Part shown: positions 8,028 to 16,465 of the stretch, piece after piece
Numbering within the stretch: position 1 is the stretch's first letter
Layout of the letters: every line of letters begins with the position of its first letter
NCBI GenBank assembly: GCA_910577685.1
Contig: CAJTOH010000033.1
Span: forward strand, 1 to 41,856
Length of the DNA: 41,856 bases
Reading direction: 5' to 3'
DNA from: an uncultured Dorea sp.
GTDB taxonomy: Bacteria; Bacillota; Clostridia; Lachnospirales; Lachnospiraceae
Position numbers and translations under genes: made by a program
Notes under the pieces: model-generated
Seen by the model: the letters and a program-made list of their open reading frames with translations, nothing else
The model's database searches: none
What the model was told of the DNA's origin: nothing

Positions 8028-9398
8028 ATGAATATGGAAATTAAAAGAAAAATTTATCAAAAGCTCCTTCAATGGAAGTCGGAGGTACAAGGAAAAAAAG
8101 CTCTCCTCATAGAAGGTGCGCGCAGGGTAGGAAAGTCTACGATTGTCCAGCGTTTCGCAGAAAATGAATATAAGTCTTATATTATGATTGATTTTAACAA
8201 AGCGTCTAAGAATGTCAAGGATAATTTTGATAATCTGAATCAGCTGGATATATTTTTCCAAAACCTGTCTCTGGAATACAATGTAAGACTTTATGCGCGG
8301 GAAACACTGATTATATTTGACGAAATACAGAGGTTTCCTAAAGCACGGGAATCTGTTAAGTATTTGGTGGCTGACGGCAGATACGACTATATTGAAACAG
8401 GCGCCCTGATTTCAATCCGTGAAAACGCGGAGGAAATTACAATTCCCTCAGAAGAGAGAAAGATTAAGATGTATCCTTTGGATTTCGAGGAATTTGCCGC
8501 TGCCCAGGGGGAAGAAATTATGTTGGAACATATCCGGGGGTGTTATCAGAGAAAGGAACCTTTAGAGCAGAAGAACCATGCGAAGGTGATGCGGATCTTC
8601 AGGGAATATATGTTGGTCGGGGGGATGCCCCAGAGTGTGGTCGCATATTTGGAAAATGGGCGGGATTTCTATGCGAGCGACGTGGAAAAACGTGACATAT
8701 TGGAATTATACAGGGATGATATTAAGAAAGTATCGAAGCGTTATCGTTCTAAAGTATCGGCGCTATTTGAGAATATACCGGCTTACCTGTCCACCCATGA
8801 GAAAAAAGTTGTGTTAAGTAAGATTGATACCAACGCGGTGTTCAGTCAGTATGACGACCCGCTCTTTTGGCTGGATGATTCGATGATTTGTAATGTTTGT
8901 TATAAATGCAACGATCCGAATGTGGGGTTTGCCTTGAACAAGAATGATTCTGCCGTTAAATGTTACATGGGAGATACAGGATTGTTAGTAAGCCTTGCGT
9001 TCAGCGAAAATGAGATTGCCAGCCAGCAGCTTTACCGATTGATTATGAATGGCAGACTTTCTTTGAATGAAGGAATGTTGTATGAAAACGTTATTGCGCA
9101 GATGATTGCGGCTAAGGGCAGAAAACTTTATTTCTATACGCGGTACAGTGAGGAAAAGCATCGGAATGATATGGAGATTGATTTTTTGCTTTCAAATGAG
9201 AGTAAGACGAATTTTAAAATATATCCTATTGAGGTAAAGTCTTCTAAGAATTATTCGGCCACCTCACTGGGGTCATTCCGCTCGATTTACCTGAAACGAA
9301 TCAGTCAGGCCTACATTATTCATCCAAAGAGTTATATGGAAGAGCGGGATGTGGTGAAGCTCCCGCCATATATGTTTTTTTGCCTGTTTCAAGAATAG
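8028..9398 (+). CDS. AAA_14/DUF4143 family ATPase with nuclease-like C-terminus
   Basis: The protein has 456 residues. Walker A is GARRVGKS (30-37), Walker B is IIFDEIQ (Asp98, Glu99), and the sensor-like ETGALISI motif and the YPLDFEEF block are typical of this family. The DUF4143 half ends with a PD-(D/E)XK-like core, Asp385 (MEIDFLL) and EVK (Glu402, Lys404). The ATG at 8028 follows AGGGG at 8018-8022; a second ATG at 8034 is possible. Members are widespread in anaerobes and archaea, with no settled function. Base composition is lower in GC than the flanking housekeeping genes, suggesting an accessory origin. The divergent neighbour has the same ATPase-nuclease plan but is from a different family. 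Confidence 0.85.
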   Translation: MNMEIKRKIYQKLLQWKSEVQGKKALLIEGARRVGKSTIVQRFAENEYKSYIMIDFNKASKNVKDNFDNLNQLDIFFQNLSLEYNVRLYARETLIIFDEIQRFPKARESVKYLVADGRYDYIETGALISIRENAEEITIPSEERKIKMYPLDFEEFAAAQGEEIMLEHIRGCYQRKEPLEQKNHAKVMRIFREYMLVGGMPQSVVAYLENGRDFYASDVEKRDILELYRDDIKKVSKRYRSKVSALFENIPAYLSTHEKKVVLSKIDTNAVFSQYDDPLFWLDDSMICNVCYKCNDPNVGFALNKNDSAVKCYMGDTGLLVSLAFSENEIASQQLYRLIMNGRLSLNEGMLYENVIAQMIAAKGRKLYFYTRYSEEKHRNDMEIDFLLSNESKTNFKIYPIEVKSSKNYSATSLGSFRSIYLKRISQAYIIHPKSYMEERDVVKLPPYMFFCLFQE

Positions 9399-9415
9399 GG
9401 GATTTATGCTATGAT
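9387..9415 (+). promoter_or_regulatory. Possible promoter for the formate/nitrite channel gene
   Basis: TTTCAA (9387-9392), a 17-nt spacer and TATGAT (9410-9415) with an upstream TGC element overlap the end of the preceding gene. The -35 is weak, so the extended -10 would carry recognition. Confidence 0.45.
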
Positions 9416-9451
9416 AATAAGAAAAATTAATTGATACAAGGGGGATGAAAG

Positions 9452-10276
9452 ATGAATTTTTTTACACCGGCCGAGGTGGCGAAAAACTATATTGCGGCGG
9501 GCAAAGCGAAGGTGGGTACGCCGGTTAGCAAGATGTTCCTTCTTGCGGTTCTTGCGGGCGCGTTCATCGCAATGGGCGGGGTGGGCGCGACAACCGTTGC
9601 GGTGTCGGTTCCGCTTGCGTCGGTAGGGAAGTTCGTCGGGGCGTGCGTGTTTCCGGGCGGCCTTACTATGGTCCTGCTGGCGGGCAGCGAATTATTCACG
9701 GGCAACACGCTGCTGGTGATTCCTCTGCTTCAAAAGGAGATTACCCCGGCGGGGATGCTGAGGAACTGGGGCGTGGTATATCTTGGAAACCTGGCGGGAG
9801 GCCTTCTGGTCGCGGCCGGCGTCGTGTATTCCCATCAGCCGGATTTGTTTGGAAAACAGATGGCGGTGTCCGTCATCTCTACAGCTGCGGCGAAGTGTTC
9901 GCTGACCTTTGGGGATGCGGTTATCAGGGGGATTCTATGTAATTTCCTGGTCTGTATTGCCGTGTGGATTTCCTTTGCGGCAAAGGATGCGGCGGGAAAG
10001 ATTATGGGTCTGTTCTTCCCTATTATGATGTTCGTGCTCTGCGGATTTGAACACAGCATAGCGAATATGTATTATATCGGCGCGGGGATTTTTGCAAAGG
10101 GAATACCGGAGTATGGACAGGCGGCGGTTGATGCGGGTGTGGAACTGGGAGCGGTTACTTGGGGGAATTTCTTCGGGGCAAACCTGCTTCCCGTGACCAT
10201 CGGCAATATTATCGGCGGCGCGGTCTGCGTTGGGTGTGCGTACTGGTATATTTACCTGAGGAAAGCAGACAGATAG
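9452..10276 (+). CDS. Formate/nitrite transporter (FNT family, FocA/NirC-like)
   Basis: This 274-residue membrane channel moves small monovalent anions such as formate or nitrite across the cytoplasmic membrane as a pentamer. Family marks seen are GSELFTGN, the GFEHSIANMYYI segment that contains the central pore histidine, and GNIIGGA near the end. Six hydrophobic helices can be traced. The start follows AAGGGGGATG. In fermentative anaerobes the usual role is formate export or import; the substrate cannot be read from sequence alone. An AEC permease gene follows after 24 nt, so the two are likely cotranscribed. Confidence 0.93.
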   Translation: MNFFTPAEVAKNYIAAGKAKVGTPVSKMFLLAVLAGAFIAMGGVGATTVAVSVPLASVGKFVGACVFPGGLTMVLLAGSELFTGNTLLVIPLLQKEITPAGMLRNWGVVYLGNLAGGLLVAAGVVYSHQPDLFGKQMAVSVISTAAAKCSLTFGDAVIRGILCNFLVCIAVWISFAAKDAAGKIMGLFFPIMMFVLCGFEHSIANMYYIGAGIFAKGIPEYGQAAVDAGVELGAVTWGNFFGANLLPVTIGNIIGGAVCVGCAYWYIYLRKADR

Positions 10277-10300
10277 GAGATACTAAAGGAGATTAGGAAG

Positions 10301-11215
10301 ATGTTACTGTTACAGCAGATGATCGTATTGTTTATCTATATTGCGCTTGGATACGGGGCGGCGAAAAAGGGGGTCATGGACGAGGGGTTCAGTAAGAAGA
10401 TTTCCTGGGTGGTTGTAAACATCGCCAACCCGGCCCTTACGTTGTCGGCGGTGGTCAACGGGGAGGGGACGATTACAGGGAAGGAACTTCTTCTGACGGC
10501 GGCGGCAGCGCTGGTGATTCTCGGGGGAATGGTACTGCTTTCACTGGCGCTGCCGGTTTTGTTTCGGATCAGAAAGGAATACAGGGGCGTTTACCGGCTG
10601 ATGTCTGCATTTAATAATATCGGATTCATGGGGTTTCCGGTGATTTCGGCGGTTTATGGTCAGGAGGCGCTTCTGTATGCGGCGGTATTCTCCATGTTGT
10701 TCAATGTCTTAATCTATACTTACGGGATCCGGACGGTGCAGGAGGACGCAGGAGGGATCGAGTGGGGGAAGGTGTTTAACATCGGGGTGGTTGGCAGTAT
10801 AGCCGCGATTGTGATCTATCTCCTTAAAATTCCCACGCCGGAATTCTTCAATACGACGATGGGCGGTCTAAGCGGGCTGACTGCGCCCCTTAGTATGATG
10901 GTAATCGGTATTTCGCTTACAGGTATACGATTGAAGGAACTATTTCTGGATACCGGGCTATTGCTCTATTCCCTGACGAAGCTTTTGGTGATTCCTATTC
11001 TTGCCATGCAGGCGGTCGTCAGGGTGATTGATAATGAGATGTTATGCGGAGTGTGCATGGTGATGCTTGCGACTCCGGCGGCGAGTATGACCGCTATGCT
11101 TGCACAGCAATATGGGGATGAAGAGAGCGGGGAACAGGCTGCAAAAGGGGTGGCGTTGACTACGCTTTTGTCGGTTGTCACCATTCCGATTGTGTCTGCG
11201 GCGGTATTTTCATAA
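10301..11215 (+). CDS. AEC family permease (auxin efflux carrier-like)
   Basis: This 304-residue protein has about ten hydrophobic helices in the two inverted five-helix blocks of the AEC family. Recognisable parts are the N-terminal LFIYIALGYGAAKKG, the NIANPALTL helix break in the first block, SAFNNIGFMGFP, and the C-terminal MLATPAASMTAMLAQQYG. The start follows AAAGGAGATTAGGAAG. Bacterial AEC proteins carry organic acids such as malate or malonate, or amino acids. Together with the formate/nitrite channel upstream this suggests organic acid exchange, but the substrate is unknown. Confidence 0.9.
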   Translation: MLLLQQMIVLFIYIALGYGAAKKGVMDEGFSKKISWVVVNIANPALTLSAVVNGEGTITGKELLLTAAAALVILGGMVLLSLALPVLFRIRKEYRGVYRLMSAFNNIGFMGFPVISAVYGQEALLYAAVFSMLFNVLIYTYGIRTVQEDAGGIEWGKVFNIGVVGSIAAIVIYLLKIPTPEFFNTTMGGLSGLTAPLSMMVIGISLTGIRLKELFLDTGLLLYSLTKLLVIPILAMQAVVRVIDNEMLCGVCMVMLATPAASMTAMLAQQYGDEESGEQAAKGVALTTLLSVVTIPIVSAAVFS

Positions 11216-11254
11216 GAAGTAAAAGCGCATCAATAGGAAAGGACGGATAGAACT

Positions 11255-11881
11255 ATGACAAATAGCGAGAGAAGAGATCGGGAAATGCCGTATATTACGG
11301 ATGAACAAATCTTTGAAGAGCAGAAAAGGGCCAGGAGGCTGACGCAGGCGCTGAACACGGCCGACCGTTCGGATTTTGAGACGATTGGAAAGATTGTGAA
11401 AGAGCTGCTTGGCAAATCTGACGGGGCGTTTATTAACCCGCCTTTTTACTGCGACTATGGTTCGCACATAGAAGTAGGAAAGAATTTTTTTGCAAATTAT
11501 AATTGTATGATTCTGGACGTGGCAAAGGTAGTGATCGGAGATAACTGCCAGATGGCTCCGAATGTGGCGATCTATACTGCAGGTCATCCAATACATCCGG
11601 ATACACGCAATACGGCTTACGAATATGGGATAGAGGTGACGATTGGCGATAATGTCTGGATCGGCGGCAATACCGTAATCTGCCCGGGAGTCCATATCGG
11701 CAGCAATACGGTGATTGGCGCGGGAAGCGTCGTGACTAAGGATATCCCGGACTGGGTGATTGCGGCGGGGAATCCATGCAGGGTGATAAGGGAAATCACG
11801 GAGGCAGACAGGAAATTCTACTTCAGGGACAGGGAATTCGATGAAGAAGCATGGGCGCATGTGCTGGAGCTTCAGAAATAA
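11255..11881 (+). CDS. Sugar O-acetyltransferase (Maa/LacA/NodL type)
   Basis: This 208-residue enzyme acetylates a sugar hydroxyl using acetyl-CoA. The N-terminal maltose-acetyltransferase cap is seen at about 10-65. It is followed by a left-handed beta-helix of hexapeptide repeats (IGDNCQMAPNVAIY, IGDNVWIGGNTVICPGVHIG, IGAGSVVTKDIP). The catalytic histidine lies in AGHPIHPDTRN, and the family's GNPCRVIREI stretch closes the helix. The start follows AGGAAAGGACGG. It lies 39 nt after the AEC gene and may share its transcript. The acceptor sugar cannot be told. Confidence 0.93.
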   Translation: MTNSERRDREMPYITDEQIFEEQKRARRLTQALNTADRSDFETIGKIVKELLGKSDGAFINPPFYCDYGSHIEVGKNFFANYNCMILDVAKVVIGDNCQMAPNVAIYTAGHPIHPDTRNTAYEYGIEVTIGDNVWIGGNTVICPGVHIGSNTVIGAGSVVTKDIPDWVIAAGNPCRVIREITEADRKFYFRDREFDEEAWAHVLELQK

Positions 11882-11885
11882 ATAC

Positions 11886-11910
11886 TTTCCCGGGCGCTGC
11901 TCCCGGGAAA
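11886..11910. terminator. GC-rich hairpin between convergent genes
   Basis: TTTCCCGGG at 11886-11894 and CCCGGGAAA at 11902-11910 form a perfect 9-bp stem with a 7-nt loop. There is no clear T-run beyond the stem on either strand, so termination is likely but not certain. Confidence 0.5.
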
Positions 11911-11942
11911 TCCGTATACGCCCCCGATAAGATGCCAGAGCG

Positions 11943-12800
11943 TCAGTATCTCAGTTTGATATTCGATAAGGAAACATCCGCCTCATATCCTTTGGCATGC
12001 AGCATGTATTCCATTCCGTTTTTGGCAAGGTCGATATGGTTCTGGGGGGCGACCATGATCTCCTCGATCGGCAGATTCCGTTCGCTTAACGGAATCTCAA
12101 TATAGGGGAGCATAAAACCGTCTTTGGGGCGGAAATATACGGTGGTTTCTTTCTGCTTTTTGAAAATGAACCGGTATTCCTGCTCTTCTGCAAAGCCTTC
12201 GTGTTTAAAGAACATAGCGTAAACTTCTGCCGTTTTCCTGAATTTTCTGCATGCTTTCAGGTAATTGACGTCGTCAGGATCTCGTTTCCCGGCTTTAAGG
12301 ATCGTATCCAGCGGCATATGCAGCTGGTTGGGAAGATAAACGCAGAGGATTCTTCGGATCAGTTGTTTCTGTCGTTTCGTATCGTAGACGACGAGTCCGT
12401 GATAAGCAATCTCAGCGGCTTCTTCAATTCTTGCAATGATTTCATTGCTCCGAAAGCCGATGTTGTAGCCGGTCTTACTGCCGAATTCCGACCACATGGT
12501 AATGCTGTCCCTGCATTTTGAAAAGGACAGCACAAAATATTCCCTGTTCTTTTCTCTCCCGGCATAGGAGGCGTCCTTTAAAAACATCTCCCTGAAAGCC
12601 TGTTCCTTGATGGTTTCCCGGCATACCTCTTCAATAATTCCCCGGATATGTGAGAATTCGTTAGGGTCGTTGAGGAAATCGCTCTTTGTCGCCCAGAAAC
12701 AGTTATGGTTGATAATGCCGTTGATGCCGTTGCTTTTGGTATAGTGGTAGAGAATACTGCCTTTCTCGGCGTGTTCTAGTATCACTTGTCTGCCGGACAT
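11943..12800 (-). CDS. DUF2971 domain protein
   Basis: The protein has 285 residues from the ATG at 12800, which follows AAAGGAG. The N-terminal LYHYTKSNGINGII, the FWATKSDFLNDPNEF block and the later FVLSFSKCRDSITMWSEFG stretch are the marks of the DUF2971 family. The C-terminal half has a strand-rich region around YRFIFKKQKE and ends with a short helical part. No signal peptide or membrane segment is seen. The family has no assigned biochemical role; members are often found in mobile or defence-related regions. A truncated GNAT gene lies 45 nt upstream on the same strand and is probably cotranscribed. Confidence 0.85.
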   Translation of the reverse strand: MSGRQVILEHAEKGSILYHYTKSNGINGIINHNCFWATKSDFLNDPNEFSHIRGIIEEVCRETIKEQAFREMFLKDASYAGREKNREYFVLSFSKCRDSITMWSEFGSKTGYNIGFRSNEIIARIEEAAEIAYHGLVVYDTKRQKQLIRRILCVYLPNQLHMPLDTILKAGKRDPDDVNYLKACRKFRKTAEVYAMFFKHEGFAEEQEYRFIFKKQKETTVYFRPKDGFMLPYIEIPLSERNLPIEEIMVAPQNHIDLAKNGMEYMLHAKGYEADVSLSNIKLRY

Positions 12801-12845
12801 AGCGCGTTGCTCCTTTCAAAATGATTTTGTATCAGATTATGGCTA

Positions 12846-13208
12846 TTAATCTGCCCCTTTGCTTTTCCCGTATTCCTTGCTTGCATCTATGAGAAGGGTC
12901 CCGATTCCTTTGCTGCGCTCCGATTCCAAGACGTCTAAATCTTGTATGTAAACGGCTGTCTGTGGTTTTAGGCATGCAACTTTTTTCTGTTCTAATATCA
13001 TGACATGGGAAAAACCGATAACGGTTCCGTTCTCTTCTGCTACAAGAATATCCTCATTAGAGCTTTCGAAAATTGAGTCAAAAAACCGGTCGTCCCGATA
13101 TCCCATTACAAAATGTTCCGGTTGGTATTTTACGCCGTCAGCCTCTAATTCAGAATACAAATGCCTTAACTGGTCAATATCGTGGATAGTTGCTTTTCTG
13201 ATAAGCAT
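12846..13208 (-). CDS. GNAT N-acetyltransferase, C-terminally truncated
   Basis: The protein has only 120 residues; GNAT enzymes of this kind usually have about 145-160. The N-terminal MLIRKATIHDIDQLRHLY and the acetyl-CoA-binding motif A (VYIQDLDVLESERSKGIGTLLID) are intact. The chain stops right after SKGAD, where the last strand, the tyrosine-bearing helix (motif B) and the final strand should follow. Only 45 nt separate the stop from the DUF2971 start, so the missing part is deleted rather than frameshifted. The ATG at 13208 follows AGGAGGA. It is expressed in principle but probably inactive, or has become something else. Confidence 0.75.
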   Translation of the reverse strand: MLIRKATIHDIDQLRHLYSELEADGVKYQPEHFVMGYRDDRFFDSIFESSNEDILVAEENGTVIGFSHVMILEQKKVACLKPQTAVYIQDLDVLESERSKGIGTLLIDASKEYGKSKGAD

Positions 13209-13257
13209 GCGCTCTTTTCCTCCTGATTAATAGTTTGCTTTTCTTTACTTTGAAATC

Positions 13258-13286
13258 ATTATAGCATTTGTTGACAGTGATTACAA
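13258..13286 (-). promoter_or_regulatory. Promoter for the GNAT-DUF2971 pair
   Basis: On the minus strand: -35 TTGTAA (13286-13281), 17-nt spacer, extended -10 TGCTATAAT ending at 13258. It is a strong match and implies a leader of about 45 nt. Confidence 0.7.
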
Positions 13287-13333
13287 TTTAAGTTTTCCGG
13301 CCTTAAGTGGGAGTAACCGGAAAAGAAAAAAGA

Positions 13334-13362
13334 TTGACAAGATCAGGTAAAGAGTTCATAAT
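13334..13362 (+). promoter_or_regulatory. Promoter for the lipoprotein gene
   Basis: TTGACA (13334-13339), a 17-nt spacer and CATAAT (13357-13362) precede the lipoprotein gene, giving a leader of about 75-80 nt. Confidence 0.6.
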
Positions 13363-13447
13363 ACAAGTATTACATGTGTAAGATATAAAAGTCAGAAGAA
13401 TAAAAACAGGAAGGCTGGCGGGAAGGATTTTGCGGCAGGTAAGCAGG

Positions 13448-14770
13448 ATGAAAAAAAAGACAGTTGTGATTACAGCGTTATGTTTGGTTTTGATATCGAT
13501 GTTTTTGACAGGCTGCTTGAAAAAGGGTTCCGGACGCGGAAGCAACGCGCCGGATTCCGGCGGCAGTATTGGAAGCGGTGACGCGGATAACGGAGTGGAT
13601 ATGTATGAAGGGCAAATAGACGAGGAGGAGCAGGATTATTCATTGAAAGTAATAGAGATGGATAAACAGGAACAAGATGAGGCGCTTGGGAAATTATACG
13701 CATTTATGGAAAGCTGCAGAGATATTTATGAAAGACGGATCAGCGCCGGTGATAGAAGGCCGGAAAGCGGCGGACATGCTGTGGACGGAACGGTTGACAC
13801 GGGCGGCGCAGACGAGGACGCTCTGCACGAGATGGTTAAGACAGGCGGGGCGAACGGCCTTTCGGTTACCTGCGGGAACCGGGATTATAATCTGACGAAT
13901 TACGGGCAGGTGGATCAGGCCCTAAGGGATGCTTTAGCGGGAAAGGATGCGAAGACGGAAATTTATCAGGTGAATACGGCGCTGGTTTTCCGGTATTATC
14001 ATCTTGCATTTTCAGATAATGAACTGGTTGTGACGTCCGTAGGCGCTATATTTGGCGAGGGCATGGAACCTGCGCTTCAGCAGTTGGAGAAGATTCGGGC
14101 GTACCGATGGGAGTATACGGAAAAGGGGTGGCTGATCTGGGAGAAAGCATTATCCAGAAATCAGGAGATGGATATGCATATTTTCTGCAGGGTACTTCCC
14201 CTTGAGGAGCAGTGCAGGGACATTGCGAGAGAGTATATTGTTCCGGTCAGCTATTTTTGCAACAACCTGTTTCTTACGGACTGGGACATGTCGTGCATGG
14301 AGAAGATAGAATTCAACGACTTGTATGAATTCCTTTATGCAAAGGAAACCGGGAAGCGGCCGGATGAAGAGACGTATAGGGACGGAATTCCCAAGCAGGA
14401 GTTTGAAGATATTATAGGGCGTTACTTTGATATTCCGGCTGGCCGGCTTGAACAATTTGCCAGATATGACAGCGGGACGGGGCGGTATCCCTGGATCCCT
14501 ATTGGAATCCCGAACCGGGTGCGCCAGTTACAGCCGTCGTTTCCTGAGGTTGTGAGATGTACGGAGAACGGGGACGGGACGGTAACGGCTTTTGTGGAGG
14601 CCGTATCGACCGAGGAGGGGCTGGACTGTTACTATGCCCATGAGGTGGCGCTTCGCAGGCGGGAGGACGGACGTTACCTATATGCGGGGAACCGGGTTGA
14701 CCGGGAACATTCCTTCTGCGTTCCGGCATATAGGGCGAGAAGGGAATTTGAAGGAACGAAGACAGAGTAA
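13448..14770 (+). CDS. Uncharacterised lipoprotein
   Basis: The protein has 440 residues from the ATG at 13448 (AGG 8 nt upstream). The basic MKKK start, hydrophobic stretch and lipobox LTGC (Cys23) mark it as a lipoprotein anchored on the outer face of the membrane. A Gly/Ser/Asp-rich linker (24-60) is followed by a mostly globular acidic domain with several aromatic and cysteine residues. I recognise no enzymatic motif. A TTG at 13430 is also open in frame but would move the signal inward. A second unrecognised membrane-anchored gene follows after 50 nt, so the two probably act together. Confidence 0.8.
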   Translation: MKKKTVVITALCLVLISMFLTGCLKKGSGRGSNAPDSGGSIGSGDADNGVDMYEGQIDEEEQDYSLKVIEMDKQEQDEALGKLYAFMESCRDIYERRISAGDRRPESGGHAVDGTVDTGGADEDALHEMVKTGGANGLSVTCGNRDYNLTNYGQVDQALRDALAGKDAKTEIYQVNTALVFRYYHLAFSDNELVVTSVGAIFGEGMEPALQQLEKIRAYRWEYTEKGWLIWEKALSRNQEMDMHIFCRVLPLEEQCRDIAREYIVPVSYFCNNLFLTDWDMSCMEKIEFNDLYEFLYAKETGKRPDEETYRDGIPKQEFEDIIGRYFDIPAGRLEQFARYDSGTGRYPWIPIGIPNRVRQLQPSFPEVVRCTENGDGTVTAFVEAVSTEEGLDCYYAHEVALRRREDGRYLYAGNRVDREHSFCVPAYRARREFEGTKTE

Positions 14771-14820
14771 ACAGACAAGGTTCAGGCTGCCTGAACAGCA
14801 GCGGGAGGGAGCCGTTAATT

Positions 14821-15636
14821 ATGAAAATAAAGGAAAAGAGATTTACAGCCGGAGCTGCCGTCTTGTTTCTGTGTATTTTCTTTGCCGTTACATTTACATT
14901 TGCCGGGAAATATATTATGATACCTCATGGAATGGCGGGAAATGCGGGGGATAGGGCGCAAAGAGCTGTGGAAAGCGTCTGTAATCTGAACACGCGGTTG
15001 GCAGAGGGCGTGCGGCAGGAAGCGGAACAGGAGTTTGAGGCTGCGTTCGCTGAGAACCGGGAAGGCGAATTCGTATTTACATTTTCTGTGGATGATTTTA
15101 TTGAGAGGTATAACAGCATTTATCAGGCGGACAGGGGAGTTCTCTATTTTGCGCCGTCGTGGGAGTGGAGGTCTTACAATTATGACCGGGCGATTCATTC
15201 GGGTTATGCGTGTACTTATTATCACTACAGTAAGGAGGAAACGATCCTGCCCTTTCCCACGGTTTCGGTCTACACACCGTCCGGAAGCGATCATGTTCTT
15301 GAGATTACGCTGAATTTTGACGATCACAGCTATACGGATCCGCTGTATATGGCGTACGAGGATATGTGCTTTTATACGTTGAAGACGCTGCTGCCGGATT
15401 TGGCAAAGGATGAGATTGTGACGTTATACAAGACGCTGAATGATTTGGCGTATGAGCATCTTACGCCGATCAAATATACGGAAAAGTCCGCTCCCTGCGC
15501 CGTGTACTGCCGGGGGAATGTGGCGCTGTACCCGTATTTTGCCATTGGGGAGAGCCTGCATCTTTGCATCATTCCGGCGGCTGGTCAGTATATTGAGCAG
15601 ATGGAGCAAAGAGGGGCGCAGATTCTGCGGTTTTGA
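14821..15636 (+). CDS. Uncharacterised membrane-anchored or secreted protein
   Basis: The protein has 271 residues, with a single hydrophobic segment at about 10-28 after a basic start (MKIKEKR). This fits a signal anchor or signal peptide, with the rest outside the cell. The remainder is rich in Tyr, Phe, Asp and Glu and contains a VDDFIERYNSIYQAD helix. I see no known catalytic motif. The ribosome site GGGAGGG lies about 12 nt before the ATG, which is rather far. It follows the lipoprotein gene closely and precedes the tag gene by 58 nt. Confidence 0.72.
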   Translation: MKIKEKRFTAGAAVLFLCIFFAVTFTFAGKYIMIPHGMAGNAGDRAQRAVESVCNLNTRLAEGVRQEAEQEFEAAFAENREGEFVFTFSVDDFIERYNSIYQADRGVLYFAPSWEWRSYNYDRAIHSGYACTYYHYSKEETILPFPTVSVYTPSGSDHVLEITLNFDDHSYTDPLYMAYEDMCFYTLKTLLPDLAKDEIVTLYKTLNDLAYEHLTPIKYTEKSAPCAVYCRGNVALYPYFAIGESLHLCIIPAAGQYIEQMEQRGAQILRF

Positions 15637-15694
15637 GAAGAAGCAAGAAAACTGCCGGGAACAGAAGTGATGACGGCATAGGAGGAATGTATGT

Positions 15695-16258
15695 ATGGAA
15701 TGGGCGGACGGCAAGACGAGGTGTCAATGGGCGAACCCGGGCAACGACCGGTATATCAAGTATCATGACGAGGAGTGGGGCGTGCCTGTGTATGACGACC
15801 ATAAGTTGTTTGAGATGCTGGTGTTAGAATCTTTTCAGGCGGGGCTGTCGTGGGAGTGCGTGCTGAATAAGCGGGAGAGCTTCCGGGAAGCGTTTGATAA
15901 TTTTGATCTGGAAAAGGTCTGTGAATACGACGAGGAGCGCATGGAGCGCTTAAAGGAGAATCCGGGGATTATAAGAAATAAGCGTAAGATTCAAAGCGCT
16001 GTAAGCAATGCAAAGGTTTTCCGGAACATACGGCGGGAGTTTGGGAGTTTTTCGGAATATATCTGGGGATTTACGGACGGGAAGGTGGTCTACGAGAAGG
16101 GAATGTCGCGGTCGGAATTGTCGGATACGGTGTCGAAAGACCTGAAAAGGCGGGGCATGAGCTTTGTCGGAACTACGATTATCTATGCCTATCTGCAGGC
16201 AATAGGTGTAATTAATTCCCATGAGGAGGGGTGCTTTCTGGATATTGAAGGGAAATGA
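15695..16258 (+). CDS. tag: DNA-3-methyladenine glycosylase I
   Basis: This 187-residue base-excision enzyme removes 3-methyladenine from alkylated DNA. The zinc-binding residues of the Tag family are all present: a cysteine in RCQWAN, a histidine in YHDEEWG, and the C-terminal pair in NSHEEGC. The conserved ESFQAGLSW segment holds the acidic base-recognition residue, and MSFVGTTIIYAYLQAIG is also typical. The start follows AGGAGGAATGT. A strong terminator stands downstream. The gene is in line with the lipoprotein pair but probably functionally unrelated. Confidence 0.95.
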   Translation: MEWADGKTRCQWANPGNDRYIKYHDEEWGVPVYDDHKLFEMLVLESFQAGLSWECVLNKRESFREAFDNFDLEKVCEYDEERMERLKENPGIIRNKRKIQSAVSNAKVFRNIRREFGSFSEYIWGFTDGKVVYEKGMSRSELSDTVSKDLKRRGMSFVGTTIIYAYLQAIGVINSHEEGCFLDIEGK

Positions 16259-16280
16259 AGTATAACCGTATTTTTTATAG

Positions 16281-16328
16281 AAACAGGGCGGGAATCTGAA
16301 TGAATCGGGGTTTTGCCCTGTTTCTTTT
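16281..16328 (+). terminator. Rho-independent terminator after tag
   Basis: AAACAGGGC (16281-16289) and GCCCTGTTT (16315-16323) form a 9-bp stem, followed by a T-rich tract to 16328. Confidence 0.85.
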
Positions 16329-16331
16329 ATG

Positions 16332-16347
16332 TTAAGGAATTTTTAAG
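16332..16347 (+). promoter_or_regulatory. Direct repeats, possible response-regulator site
   Basis: TTAAG occurs at 16332-16336 and again at 16343-16347, exactly 11 bp apart, just upstream of the -35. OmpR/PhoB-type regulators typically bind such 11-bp-spaced repeats, so this may be an autoregulatory site of the adjacent gene. Confidence 0.5.
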
Positions 16348-16354
16348 ATTTATG

Positions 16355-16383
16355 TTGAGTTTCTTTTAAAGCGGATATATTAT
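16355..16383 (+). promoter_or_regulatory. Promoter for the two-component system
   Basis: TTGAGT (16355-16360), a 17-nt spacer and TATTAT (16378-16383). The leader is about 75 nt. Confidence 0.65.
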
Positions 16384-16465
16384 AGTAACCGTGTAAAGAA
16401 CATCAGGCATCGTATATGCGGCGGACCGGGTCAGGCAGAAGATATATGGGAACGGAGGGATGTTT

